Shown piece by piece: positions 1 to 7,483 of a DNA stretch of 64,000 bases (positions are counted from its first letter, which is position 1; every line of letters begins with the position of its first letter). The position numbers were made by a program, and so were the translations under genes. Origin of the DNA: Lachnospiraceae bacterium (GTDB taxonomy: Bacteria > Bacillota > Clostridia > Lachnospirales > Lachnospiraceae); contig SVEO01000006.1 in NCBI GenBank assembly GCA_015057275.1, forward strand, positions 1 through 64,000, given 5' to 3'. The notes beneath the pieces are model-generated. The model made no database searches. It saw only the letters and a program-made list of their open reading frames with translations, and had not been told where the DNA came from.

Positions 1-340
1 GAGACTGTGAAAGTTTTTCTGTAAATTGAAGATTTCGAAGGTCTTCTATGATAAAATAAAATCATAGGAGGCCTTTTATTATGGCAAGAGAAAAGAAACC
101 AGTACACAAAGTACAAATGACAGAGGGAAAAAGAAACATCATCCATCAGCTTTTGGAAGAATACGATATCCAAACAGCTGAAGACATCCAGGAAGCTCTT
201 AAGGATCTCTTGGGTGGCACAATTAAAGAGATGATGGAAGCTGAGATGGATGACCATCTGGGTTACGGCAAATCAGAACGTTCTGATAGTGATGATTACC
301 GAAACGGTTACAAAACAAAACGTGTGAACAGTACTTATGT
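1..340 (+). mobile_element. Left end of an IS256-family (Mutator-type) insertion sequence, truncated
   Basis: The window opens on GAGACTGTGAAAG, which resembles the terminal inverted repeat seen on IS256-type elements of clostridia. It is followed by a transposase reading frame with its own SD. Homology to the transposase N-terminus runs to about base 340 and then stops abruptly; the downstream sequence is the upstream region of an integrase gene. The right terminal repeat is not present, so this is a broken copy. The exact outer end cannot be fixed because it coincides with the window edge. Confidence 0.6.
40..73 (+). promoter_or_regulatory. Hairpin sequestering the transposase ribosome binding site
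   Basis: Bases 40-52 pair with 61-73 in a 13-bp stem (two G-U pairs) around an 8-nt A-rich loop. The 3' arm contains the SD AGGAGG (66-71) of the transposase start at 81. A transcript reading in from outside the element would fold this stem and hide the SD. This is a known way insertion sequences limit transposase synthesis, for example in IS10 and IS200. Confidence 0.55.
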
Positions 341-416
341 ATGTTCAAATGTTTCATTTCAATCATTACAGATTAGATTGATTGAAAGGAATGATAACAT
401 ATGGCAAAAGGTTTAA
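81..416 (+). pseudogene. Truncated IS256-family transposase (N-terminal fragment)
   Basis: Residues 1 to about 86 match the N-terminus of IS256/Mutator transposases, including the segment GTIKEMMEAEMDDHLGYGKS and the following DYRNGYKTKRVNS. A full-length protein is about 400 residues and continues into the DDE catalytic core. Here the frame leaves the family after RVNS near base 336 and ends at 416 in unrelated residues. The catalytic DDE residues are therefore absent and the fragment cannot transpose. The 3' end of the frame overlaps the start of the integrase gene by 16 bases. The start ATG at 81 is supported by AGGAGG nine bases upstream. Confidence 0.75.
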
Positions 417-1648
417 ATGGTAAAGAGTTAGGAACAGGAATCCGTCAAAGAGAGGGAGGCAGATACGAAGCAAGAGCAACAATAAATGGTATAAGTATTG
501 ATTTGTACAATACGGATTTGAAACAGTTGAAAATCGACTTTGAAGAAGCTAAGAAACAGGCAAGAATGAGTATTGATACCAAACGTCAACAGATTACTTT
601 GAATGAGTGGTTTGAGGAATGGTTCACGAAATATAAAGTTCCTACGATTAAATCAACAAGTGTTTTTGCTATGAAGAGCAAGTATTATAACACATTTGGT
701 AATCTTATAGGAACAAAGAAGGTTGTTGATATTCGTAATATTGATATTCAAGAAGCTATTAACGCTATGCAAAAGCAAGGTAGAGCATCGTCAAGTATGC
801 GTGATGCTTTAGGTCGTGTTAGAGATTGTTTGGAATCAGCAAAGCATAATCGTATTATTTCAGAGAATCCATGTTTTGAGATTAGTGTACCTTGGGAGAA
901 TAAGCAGGTATTAAGACGTTTTTTATCGGTACAAGAGCAGAATTTATTTTTACAGACAGTTGAGCATAATTGGTATAAGGAAATGTTTTATATTATGTTT
1001 CTTACAGGTATGCGTATCGGTGAAGTTGGTGGATTGAAATGGAGCGATGTGGACTTTGAAAATGATTGTATACATATAAATCAGTCTTTATCGTGTAATT
1101 ATGAAAAGGGTGTAAAAAAGATGTGTTTAACTACACCTAAGACACATAATTCATATCGTAAGATACCATTTATGGGTGAAGCAAAGGAAATGTTCTTAGC
1201 ACAGAAAAAGAAGCAAGATAAGATTAAAAGGGAACTGGGTAAAAGATATAGATGTGAAGGTGAATTTGCAGATTTGGTATTTGTTACGTCAATGGGTTCG
1301 CCTGTTCTTAGATACCATGCAGAGAAAGAGTGTAAGAAGGTCGTAAAGGCTATTAATGAGGCAGAGGCTTTTGATTCTGTAAGGGAGCAAAGAAAACCTA
1401 TTATCTTTGATGATGTATACCCACACGCATTACGTCATACATTTTGTAGTCGTTGTTTTGAAAAGGGCATGAATCCTAAAGTTGTGCAAGCATTGATGGG
1501 ACACCAACATTACAGTACAACGATTGAAATTTATACTCATGTTACAGAGCAGAAATTTGATGATGAGATTGCGAAATTTGGTAGTGCAATGGCGATTGAT
1601 ACAGTACCCAAAGTAACAGAAGATGTACCCAAATCAGAGATTGCATAA
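401..1648 (+). CDS. int: Tyrosine site-specific integrase (Tn916-like)
   Basis: A 415-residue tyrosine recombinase. Residues 1-65 form the short N-terminal arm-type DNA-binding domain (the GIRQREGGRYEAR segment) typical of Tn916-class integrases. A SAM-like core-binding domain spans about 66-165 and the catalytic domain about 175-395. The catalytic set is complete: R205 (TGMRIGE), K247 (TPKTHNSYR), H342 and R345 (HALRHTF), H368 (GHQHY) and the nucleophile Y378 (IYTH). It excises and integrates a mobile element. No excisionase, relaxase or conjugation gene lies beside it, and an IS fragment abuts its 5' side, so it probably belongs to a decayed element. Codons are AT-rich, unlike the chromosomal genes to the right. 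The start ATG has AAAGGA upstream. Confidence 0.9.
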   Translation: MAKGLNGKELGTGIRQREGGRYEARATINGISIDLYNTDLKQLKIDFEEAKKQARMSIDTKRQQITLNEWFEEWFTKYKVPTIKSTSVFAMKSKYYNTFGNLIGTKKVVDIRNIDIQEAINAMQKQGRASSSMRDALGRVRDCLESAKHNRIISENPCFEISVPWENKQVLRRFLSVQEQNLFLQTVEHNWYKEMFYIMFLTGMRIGEVGGLKWSDVDFENDCIHINQSLSCNYEKGVKKMCLTTPKTHNSYRKIPFMGEAKEMFLAQKKKQDKIKRELGKRYRCEGEFADLVFVTSMGSPVLRYHAEKECKKVVKAINEAEAFDSVREQRKPIIFDDVYPHALRHTFCSRCFEKGMNPKVVQALMGHQHYSTTIEIYTHVTEQKFDDEIAKFGSAMAIDTVPKVTEDVPKSEIA

Positions 1649-1702
1649 GTGAAAGGATAGTTAATCGGCAAAGTTTTATTTTACCCATTTGAAATGTGGG
1701 TA
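1604..1702 (+). repeat. Cluster of TACCCA repeats at the integrase 3' end
   Basis: GTACCCAAA occurs at 1604-1612 and again at 1625-1633, exactly 21 bp apart (two helical turns), inside the last codons of int. TACCCATTT follows at 1682-1690, and the reverse orientation GTGGGTA lies at 1695-1701, giving a small inverted repeat at 1682-1701. Repeats of this kind beside an integrase gene are candidates for arm-type integrase binding sites, as with the DR2 sites of Tn916. That role is inferred. Confidence 0.4.
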
Positions 1703-1819
1703 CGATATAATGAATAAATGGCAGCAGTGCTAGTAAATAAGCCATTCTTGATAAAAAAGTTTGCAAAGCAGATGGGTATGTAGTCTAGCTACAAGCCACG
1801 CATAAAAAGACATGAAAAG

Positions 1820-1855
1820 CCCAAGGAAGTGTTTACATTTCCTTGGGTATTTTTG
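1820..1855 (+). terminator. Rho-independent terminator downstream of int
   Basis: CCCAAGGAA (1820-1828) pairs with TTCCTTGGG (1839-1847) around a 10-nt loop and is followed by TATTTTTG. Confidence 0.75.
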
Positions 1856-1973
1856 TGCCTTTTTATATGCGGCGACGACCGTCTATGAAAATAAAGTAGC
1901 AGTAAAAATCGTTGTCGCACTCACAAGTTTTTATTTGTATCGCAAATGAGATAATGTCACTCATATAAAATTC

Positions 1974-2002
1974 TTGCGTACCTATCTAAACCATGCTAAA
2001 AT
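1974..2002 (+). promoter_or_regulatory. Sigma-A type promoter for the isomerase/ECF-S/kinase genes
   Basis: TTGCGT (1974-1979), a 17-bp spacer and TAAAAT (1997-2002), with TG at 1994-1995 giving an extended -10. Transcription would begin near 2009. Confidence 0.6.
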
Positions 2003-2024
2003 ATTTCCAAATGTACGAAATTGT

Positions 2025-2042
2025 CTGCCTTTACAAAGGCAG
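2025..2042 (+). promoter_or_regulatory. 18-bp palindrome directly before the ribosome binding site
   Basis: CTGCCTTT (2025-2032) and AAAGGCAG (2035-2042) form an inverted repeat with a 2-bp centre, just downstream of the predicted transcription start and touching the SD GAGAGGGA. The position and symmetry suit a repressor operator; the two-base centre is too short for an RNA hairpin loop without fraying. No regulator is identified. Confidence 0.4.
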
Positions 2043-2055
2043 AGAGGGATAGAGT

Positions 2056-2883
2056 ATGGCAAACATTTTATGTTCAACCGGGGCAATCATCACCCGCAAG
2101 AATAATCGAAATCACAAATTAATCAAATCATTTGCGCCGCAGATTCATTGTGACGGTTTTGAGTTTATGATGTACGACACGTGGTATGAGAAGTGGGAGC
2201 AGATTGTAGATGATGTGATTGGCATGGACTTAAACTTTCCGCTTTTCCATATCGAAAAGCAGGTGGGCGAGTTTATCAGCCGAGGTGAATCCGGGGATAT
2301 CGAGCAGGCAAATCGCCTGTTTGAAATCAATTGCCAAATGGCGCAAAGAATAGGTGCGAACAAGGCCGTATTACATTTGTGGAGCGGCATCCCGTCCGAC
2401 CGTTGCATTGAGACAAACATCCGTCAGTTTGCGGTGTTAGATGAAATCGCCGGCCGCTACGGTTTGCTGCTGACCGTTGAAAATGTACCGTGCAATCACG
2501 AGAATCCGCTGTTACATTTCGAGCGTTTACATGCTGCATACCCGGACATTACCTTTACATTTGATGTGAAGTTTGCCCAGTTTCACGGCGAGCTTGCAAC
2601 GGCATTTTCCGAGGCGTATGCATGGTTGTGGGATAGTGCTGTGCAGCATTTACATATCAGCGATTACGGCGGTGAATACATGGAGTGGCCGAAGCTGGAG
2701 AGCCTGCACATCGGCGAAGGCCGAATCGATTTTGCTAAGCTTTCACAGAACCTTGCGCGCGTTGGATACGCAAACACAGTTACGCTTGAATCATCCTCCG
2801 TACAAGCGGATGGTACGCCGGATTTTGTGAAACTGAACCGGAGTTTGGATTATTTACGGGAAAACTGCTTGTCATTTATGTAG
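2056..2883 (+). CDS. Sugar phosphate isomerase/epimerase family TIM-barrel protein
   Basis: 275 residues with the fold signature of the xylose isomerase-like / AP endonuclease 2 superfamily. Likely metal ligands appear at strand ends: H in AVLHLW, E in LTVENVP, D in FTFDVKFAQ, H in QHLHISDYGG and E in VTLESSS. Members isomerise or epimerise sugars or cyclitols, or act as endonuclease IV; the short length and lack of the endonuclease IV signatures favour the sugar role. The substrate is unknown. It starts a probable operon with an ECF S component 44 bases downstream and a kinase, so it may process what those genes import and phosphorylate. That link is inference only. Confidence 0.75.
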   Translation: MANILCSTGAIITRKNNRNHKLIKSFAPQIHCDGFEFMMYDTWYEKWEQIVDDVIGMDLNFPLFHIEKQVGEFISRGESGDIEQANRLFEINCQMAQRIGANKAVLHLWSGIPSDRCIETNIRQFAVLDEIAGRYGLLLTVENVPCNHENPLLHFERLHAAYPDITFTFDVKFAQFHGELATAFSEAYAWLWDSAVQHLHISDYGGEYMEWPKLESLHIGEGRIDFAKLSQNLARVGYANTVTLESSSVQADGTPDFVKLNRSLDYLRENCLSFM

Positions 2884-2927
2884 CAGTGGGATATGATAAT
2901 AGATAACTATGTATTTGGAGGAGACAG

Positions 2928-3452
2928 ATGAAGAAAAACTATGTAAAAAATAGTGTGCTTGCAGCAATGTTTATCGCAATTGGGATTGTATTACCATTTT
3001 TTACGGGACAGGTGCCACGTATTGGGAATATGTTATTGCCGATGCATCTTCCGGTATTCATCTGTAGCTTTATCTGCGGATGGAAATACAGCTTGTTTGT
3101 CGGCGGTCTGTTACCATTGTTGCGCTCGTTCATTTTCGGCATGCCGATGCTGTATCCGACTGCGATTGCGATGTCGGTGGAACTGGCTGTCTATGGCTTG
3201 GTAACGGGGCTTGTCTACGGCCTGACAAAAAAGAATACGGTGGCTCTTTACATATCCATGTTGACTGCAATGATTAGCGGACGCGTGGCCTGGGGAATTG
3301 CACAGGTGATTCTGCTTGGGCTGACGGATGGTGCATTCACGTGGCAGATGTTTATCGCTGGTGCATTTTTAAATGCGATTCCGGGAATTATTCTGCAACT
3401 TATTATCGTTCCGGTCATTGTGACACGTCTAAAATCAGCAGAGCTTGCATAG
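2928..3452 (+). CDS. ECF transporter S component (substrate unknown)
   Basis: A 174-residue integral membrane protein with about six hydrophobic segments. The first helix carries an AxxxA motif (AAMFIA), which S components use to dock on EcfT. The segment PMHLPVFICSFICGW followed by GGLLPLLRSFIFGMP is characteristic of a conserved group of Firmicutes S components, none of which I can assign to a substrate. It would bind a vitamin-like solute and work with the shared EcfA1-EcfA2-EcfT energising module encoded at 58145-60628. It sits between a sugar isomerase-like gene and a small kinase. TTGGAGGAG precedes the ATG. Confidence 0.8.
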   Translation: MKKNYVKNSVLAAMFIAIGIVLPFFTGQVPRIGNMLLPMHLPVFICSFICGWKYSLFVGGLLPLLRSFIFGMPMLYPTAIAMSVELAVYGLVTGLVYGLTKKNTVALYISMLTAMISGRVAWGIAQVILLGLTDGAFTWQMFIAGAFLNAIPGIILQLIIVPVIVTRLKSAELA

Positions 3453-3488
3453 CTGTAAGCGGAATTTTGAGAATATTAGGGAAGATTT

Positions 3489-4058
3489 ATGCAAAATATT
3501 GTGACATCGATATCCGAGAGAATTGACTGCTTGCGGCAGGTAAAAACGCACCTTTTGATAGCAATCGACGGTCGATGTGCTGCGGGCAAGACAAGTTTGG
3601 CCGCGCAGTTACAGGAAAAATACGATTGCAATGTGATTCATATGGACCATTTCTTTCTGCGTCCGCAGCAGCGCACACAGGAGCGACTGCAGATGGCAGG
3701 AGGGAATGTTGACCATGAGCGATTTTTAGAAGAAGTACTAAAGCCGATAAGCGCCGGTAAATCTTTTTCGTATCGTCCATTTGATTGTAAGCGGCAGAAG
3801 CTGGCGGAGCCGATATCGATAAACCCATGTGCAATTAATATCATTGAGGGTTCTTATTCGTGTCACCAGAAATTGTGGGATTATTATGATTTACGACTGT
3901 TTCTGACAGTGGATTCACAGGAACAGCTCCGCAGAATTATCATCAGAGACGGCGTCGAAAAAGCGGAGTTATTTCGCAGGCAATGGATTCCGTTGGAGGA
4001 GAGATATTTTGCGGAGTATAAAATTGCAGAACGATGTGATGCATGCTATATAAATTAA
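3489..4058 (+). CDS. Uridine kinase-like P-loop kinase
   Basis: 189 residues with a Walker A loop at residues 28-35 (GRCAAGKT) following the strand LLIAID, as in the uridine kinase/phosphoribulokinase family. The segment VIHMDHFFLRP corresponds to the substrate-side D-H region of that family, and NIIEGSYSCH matches its Walker B-like EG strand. It probably phosphorylates a small hydroxylated metabolite, perhaps a nucleoside or vitamin precursor. The neighbouring ECF S component suggests trapping of an imported compound. The gene ends 10 bases before a terminator shared with the converging ferredoxin gene. Confidence 0.75.
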   Translation: MQNIVTSISERIDCLRQVKTHLLIAIDGRCAAGKTSLAAQLQEKYDCNVIHMDHFFLRPQQRTQERLQMAGGNVDHERFLEEVLKPISAGKSFSYRPFDCKRQKLAEPISINPCAINIIEGSYSCHQKLWDYYDLRLFLTVDSQEQLRRIIIRDGVEKAELFRRQWIPLEERYFAEYKIAERCDACYIN

Positions 4059-4068
4059 TTTGAATTGA

Positions 4069-4103
4069 AAAAGTCTTGGATTCAGCGCGAGTCCAAGACT
4101 TTT
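4069..4103. terminator. Bidirectional terminator between kinase and ferredoxin genes
   Basis: AAAAGTCTTGGA (4069-4080) pairs perfectly with TCCAAGACTTTT (4092-4103) around an 11-nt loop. A and T tracts at both ends let it work for both converging genes. Confidence 0.8.
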
Positions 4104-4108
4104 ATAAT

Positions 4109-4285
4109 TTAATCCGCTTCATATTCAATAATTTTCTTGCTTGGGCATTTTTGGTAGCAGATGCCGCAGGACGTACACTTCTCTGGCTCAATACGCAAAG
4201 GACCGCGAGAGATAGCACCGACCGGGCATGAGCGTAGACAATTGCGACAGCCAATGCAGGAACCGGTAATTTTATATTTTTTCAT
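4109..4285 (-). CDS. 2[4Fe-4S] ferredoxin, 58 residues
   Basis: The minus strand encodes MKKYKITGSCIGCRNC and onward to GICYQKCPSKKIIEYEAD. Two complete cluster motifs are present: C10-x2-C13-x2-C16-x3-C20-P and C37-x2-C40-x2-C43-x3-C47-P, the bacterial 2[4Fe-4S] ferredoxin pattern. It carries electrons between anaerobic redox enzymes in the cytoplasm. GGAG lies eight bases before the ATG on the minus strand. It is monocistronic, divergent from the GH43 gene, and ends in the bidirectional terminator. Confidence 0.92.
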   Translation of the reverse strand: MKKYKITGSCIGCRNCLRSCPVGAISRGPLRIEPEKCTSCGICYQKCPSKKIIEYEAD

Positions 4286-4315
4286 AAGAAGGACTCCGTT
4301 AATGCATGATTTTTC

Positions 4316-4344
4316 TTTTCAAACCTGTGAAGATAAGATATACT
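4316..4344 (+). promoter_or_regulatory. Probable promoter of the GH43-type gene
   Basis: TTTTCA (4316-4321), 17-bp spacer, TATACT (4339-4344). The start codon is 30 bases downstream of the -10. Confidence 0.5.
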
Positions 4345-4373
4345 AATTATATCAACCTAAGGGAGGTTTGTCT

Positions 4374-6248
4374 ATGGCATACATTCTTTCTTACACAAAA
4401 ACCGGTATTGGTACATATGCTTATAACGTTCCTTACGAGGTGCCGGAGACGGCTTACAATTGCGATTGGGAGCATTCCATGCATCTGGCAATCAGCGATG
4501 ACGGCATAAATTATACGGCGCTTCGCAACAACACCGGTATTTTATTTCCGAAGTGTTCATTTGCGGAAGGGAATCCAATGGGGGTGACGAAGACTTTGCA
4601 GGATCCGTGGATTTTCCGCATGGCAGATGGGACATTTGGCGTGGCTGCGGTGCGCCGCAATCAGAATGCGCCGGACCCGTTTTCCGTAGGATGCATGATG
4701 CTTTTTACCTCAAAAAATTTGGTTCGCTATGAGGAAAATGGATTTTTGAAACTCAGCGACGGTGAGATTAAAAATCCGCGGTGCCGCTGGGAGGCAGAGC
4801 GGAATGTTTATTATGTAGAGTGGGAAACGAAAGAAGGTGTTTTCTGCGGCTGCACGAAAGATTTTAAAAAGATTTGCGAGGAAAAAGAATGCGAGAATCC
4901 GTTGTTTGAGAATGCTTGTGATTACGGCATTGAGAACGCAGTACCGGGGAATGTCATCGAAGTGAGCGATGCAGAAGCGGATTATATTCGTAAGCATTTC
5001 GATGTGATTTACAATATTGGGGTGATGCCAATGGAAGTAGAAGCAAACGTTGGTGAAATACTATGCTTTGACAGCCTGCCAAAGGCGACCATGTGTTACA
5101 GTGACGGGTCTACCCATAAAAAAATGGTTGAGTGGGATAAAGCAGCGTTTGCGGCGATCGATTTTATGAAACCGGGAGAGTACAAAGTACCAGGAGAAGT
5201 GCAGCAAAAAGTTTGGCCGTTCCCGATGCCTTTGAGCTGCAAATCCGGAACCTCTGTAGGGGAGCAGGGCGGTATGTCCGACCCGTGCGTTACCTACTAT
5301 GCGGGAAAATATTATCTGACCAGCTCCGGCGGGAATCCGATTGTCATGCGCGTGGGAAACACCATCGAGGAAGCGTTTGCCGGCAAGGTGATTGAAATTC
5401 CAATCCAATGTGATCCGGAGGATCATCTTGGCACCTGGGCAGCAGAACTTCACATAATTAAGGATGTTCCGTATCTATTTGTTGCACTTTGTTCGCAGAC
5501 CGGGCAGAGTGTGCGGGCGCATGTGCTTCGCTGTAACGGAAACCCGCAAAATCCTCACGATTGGGAACAACCGCGTCTGTGCATCAAACCGAACGGTAAT
5601 GTGCTTACAGAAGGCGGCATTTCGCTTGATATGACGTATTTTTGCGTCGAGGGTATACATTATGTGATGTGGTCCGACAGAAAGGTTCCTACGGGCAATT
5701 TGGACTTTAGAACGGCAGAACCGGCGGATATTTACATTGCTACGGTTGACCCGGATGCGCCGTGGCAATGTACGAGTGAACCGCAGTGTATCTTACGCCC
5801 AGTCTATGGATGGGATCGTTACGGCACGAACGTTGACGAAGGACCATACCTTTTGCGCCGCGGTGATGATTTGTTTATCACGATCTCCGGTTCCAGTACC
5901 GGCATCGCGGACTTGTATAATTTGGGCTTCCTCCACGCGAAAGTTGGCAATAACCTGCTAACCGCGGCCGGATGGGATTGGATTCCGTATCCTTTCCTGA
6001 CGAAGGAGAGTGTAGAGAATCAGTACGGCCCGGGACACAACAATTTTATCAAAGATCCGCAGACCGGCGATGACCTGATGGTTTATCATGCGGTTCCTCA
6101 TGACGCCGATGGCAAAGTTTTAGGACGTAAGCCGGGAATTCGCCGCGTACATTGGGCCGCGAGTGGCTATCCGTATTTGGAAATGACAAAAGAGCGGGAT
6201 TTAAATCCAAAGTATAAGAACGTTACTATGAAAATTACAGTAAAATAA
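4374..6248 (+). CDS. Glycoside hydrolase family 43-type protein with internal Ig-like (Big_4-type) domain
   Basis: 624 residues with no signal peptide, so probably cytoplasmic. An N-terminal beta-propeller part covers about 1-210 (DPWIFRMADGTFGV). An Ig-like segment of the Big_4 type follows at about 215-285 (YSDGSTHKKMVEWD). The main GH43-like five-bladed propeller is at about 295-610. Candidate catalytic residues are D303 (SDPCV) as general base and E489 (NVDEGPYL) as general acid, with H555 (GPGHNNF) as the usual GH43 calcium-site histidine. GH43 enzymes act on arabinose-, xylose- or galactose-containing glycans; the exact substrate cannot be read. The ATG at 4374 is chosen because GGGAGG ends seven bases upstream; an in-frame TTG at 4368 is too close to it. 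Confidence 0.8.
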   Translation: MAYILSYTKTGIGTYAYNVPYEVPETAYNCDWEHSMHLAISDDGINYTALRNNTGILFPKCSFAEGNPMGVTKTLQDPWIFRMADGTFGVAAVRRNQNAPDPFSVGCMMLFTSKNLVRYEENGFLKLSDGEIKNPRCRWEAERNVYYVEWETKEGVFCGCTKDFKKICEEKECENPLFENACDYGIENAVPGNVIEVSDAEADYIRKHFDVIYNIGVMPMEVEANVGEILCFDSLPKATMCYSDGSTHKKMVEWDKAAFAAIDFMKPGEYKVPGEVQQKVWPFPMPLSCKSGTSVGEQGGMSDPCVTYYAGKYYLTSSGGNPIVMRVGNTIEEAFAGKVIEIPIQCDPEDHLGTWAAELHIIKDVPYLFVALCSQTGQSVRAHVLRCNGNPQNPHDWEQPRLCIKPNGNVLTEGGISLDMTYFCVEGIHYVMWSDRKVPTGNLDFRTAEPADIYIATVDPDAPWQCTSEPQCILRPVYGWDRYGTNVDEGPYLLRRGDDLFITISGSSTGIADLYNLGFLHAKVGNNLLTAAGWDWIPYPFLTKESVENQYGPGHNNFIKDPQTGDDLMVYHAVPHDADGKVLGRKPGIRRVHWAASGYPYLEMTKERDLNPKYKNVTMKITVK

Positions 6249-6260
6249 AAATTTCAGTAT

Positions 6261-6296
6261 AAAAACAGCTTTGAGGATATCCTCAAAGCTGTTTTT
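6261..6296. terminator. Terminator: perfect 36-bp palindrome
   Basis: The sequence from AAAAACAGCTTTGAGG to its exact reverse complement has no mismatch. An A tract on one side and a T tract on the other make it a strong bidirectional terminator after the GH43-type gene. Confidence 0.85.
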
Positions 6297-6419
6297 ATGT
6301 AACTTATGAATTTGTCTCGCTCACGTCAATGCGGATATGAGTTTCTTTGTCGAATCTTAGCTTGTGGATGGCTAATTGCGGAATTTGTAAAAATAGGGAT
6401 GGAAGATGAGAAAGAAGTG

Positions 6420-6428
6420 TGTTAAAAT
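6420..6428 (+). promoter_or_regulatory. Extended -10 promoter element upstream of the thiamine salvage operon
   Basis: TGTTAAAAT gives a TGn extended -10 ending at 6428, 41 bases before the first start codon. No good -35 is present. No TPP riboswitch signature was found in the short leader. Confidence 0.45.
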
Positions 6429-6469
6429 AGCGGCGATACAAAATATTGATTGTAGGAATGGGAGGAAGT

Positions 6470-6646
6470 ATGAGTTCCATTTGTGAGAATTGCGGCAATT
6501 ATTGCTACGATGAAGAATTTGAATATTATGTTTGCGAGGCAAATCTCGACGAGGACGATATGGTGCGGTTTTTGCAGGGAAATCACACGACCTGCCCATA
6601 TTATGTTAATGGGGATGAGTATCGGATCGTACGCAAGCAGATGTAA
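6470..6646 (+). CDS. Small Cys-rich protein (DUF6472-like), 58 residues
   Basis: Starts MSSICENCGNYCYDEEFEYY. C5, C8, C12, C22 and C42 suggest a small metal (probably zinc) site, and the protein is acidic. It resembles a conserved family of short uncharacterised clostridial proteins. The ATG at 6470 follows GGGAGGAAGT; an in-frame TTG at 6446 lacks an SD. Its stop is 12 bases before the thiM start, so it is probably the first gene of the thiamine operon, but a role there is not shown. Confidence 0.65.
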   Translation: MSSICENCGNYCYDEEFEYYVCEANLDEDDMVRFLQGNHTTCPYYVNGDEYRIVRKQM

Positions 6647-6658
6647 GTGAGGGAAAGT

Positions 6659-7483
6659 ATGTCGATAAGAGAATGTTTTGATAATGTAAGAGAAAATGCA
6701 CCACTTGTGCATAATATCACAAATTATGTGACGGTAAATGATGTGGCAAACATGATTCTTGCATGCGGTGCAAGCCCGATTATGGCGGATGATGCAGCCG
6801 AGGTGGAAGAGATTACGAGCATTTGCAGTGGCTTGAATATTAATATAGGAACGTTAAATCAGCGCACGATTCCGGCAATGTTTTTGGCGGGCAAGAAGGC
6901 GAATGAGATGGAACATCCGGTCGTGCTTGACCCGGTTGGTGCCGGTGCGAGCACATTACGCACCAATACAGCAAAGGAATTATTGGAGAACATAAATTTT
7001 GCTGTCATTCGTGGGAATATTTCGGAGATTAAGACGTTGGCTTTGGGTAGCAGTACGACACAGGGCGTGGATGCCAATCTGGCGGATGCGGTGACGGAGG
7101 AAAATCTTTCTTGGACGATTGCTTATGGGAAAGAATTTGCAGCACGAACCGGCAGCGTGATTGCGATTACCGGTGCCATTGACCTTGTCTGCGATGATAA
7201 TAAGTGTTATGTAATTCGCAATGGTCGCCCGCAAATGGGACGCATTACCGGCACCGGATGTCAGCTTTCCGGTATGATAACGGCTTTTTTAGCAGCGAAT
7301 CCGGGGAATGCGTTAGAAGCCGCGGCTGCAGCTGTATGTGCGATGGGACTGGCCGGCGAGCTTGCGTATGAGCTTTTGCAGCCTGGCGAAGGCAATGCCA
7401 CATATTGCAAACGAATTATAGATGCCATTTACAACATGGACGGCGCAATATTGGAAAGAGGTGCAAAATATGAAGTGCGATAA
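6659..7483 (+). CDS. thiM: Hydroxyethylthiazole kinase
   Basis: 274 residues. ThiM phosphorylates 4-methyl-5-(2-hydroxyethyl)thiazole with ATP, salvaging the thiazole half of thiamine. Visible family motifs are LVHNITNYV near the N-terminus, VLDPVGAGAS (about 89-98) and ITGTGCQLSG (about 197-205) with the conserved cysteine C201. Length agrees with B. subtilis ThiM (272). The ATG at 6659 follows GAGGGA; the in-frame GTG at 6647 overlaps that SD and is unlikely. The last 14 bases overlap thiE, so the two are translationally coupled. No thiC, thiG or thiD lies nearby, in keeping with salvage. Confidence 0.95.
   Translation: MSIRECFDNVRENAPLVHNITNYVTVNDVANMILACGASPIMADDAAEVEEITSICSGLNINIGTLNQRTIPAMFLAGKKANEMEHPVVLDPVGAGASTLRTNTAKELLENINFAVIRGNISEIKTLALGSSTTQGVDANLADAVTEENLSWTIAYGKEFAARTGSVIAITGAIDLVCDDNKCYVIRNGRPQMGRITGTGCQLSGMITAFLAANPGNALEAAAAAVCAMGLAGELAYELLQPGEGNATYCKRIIDAIYNMDGAILERGAKYEVR

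Larger units (their letters stand above)
1649..2055. other. Intergenic region between integrase and chromosomal genes; probable right end of the element
   Basis: No gene is seen in these 407 bases. The region holds the last TACCCA-type repeats, a rho-independent terminator (1820-1855), a 10-bp inverted repeat with a 30-nt spacer (1869-1878 pairing with 1909-1918, three G-U pairs) and the promoter of the next gene (1974-2002). The mobile element must end somewhere between int and this promoter. No target-site duplication could be identified because the other end lies outside the window. Confidence 0.5.

Noticed and set aside
401..1648. Complete conjugative element at the left end
   Set aside because: No relaxase, coupling protein or excisionase lies between the window start and the chromosomal genes; only the integrase and an IS fragment are present.
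3487..3834. Long minus-strand reading frame opposite the kinase gene
   Set aside because: It is a shadow of the P-loop kinase, has no SD and no recognisable protein features.
6301..6469. Possible TPP riboswitch before the thiM-thiE operon
   Set aside because: The leader is only about 40 nt from the extended -10 to the first start, and no CTGAGA-type or other thi-box conserved segments are seen.
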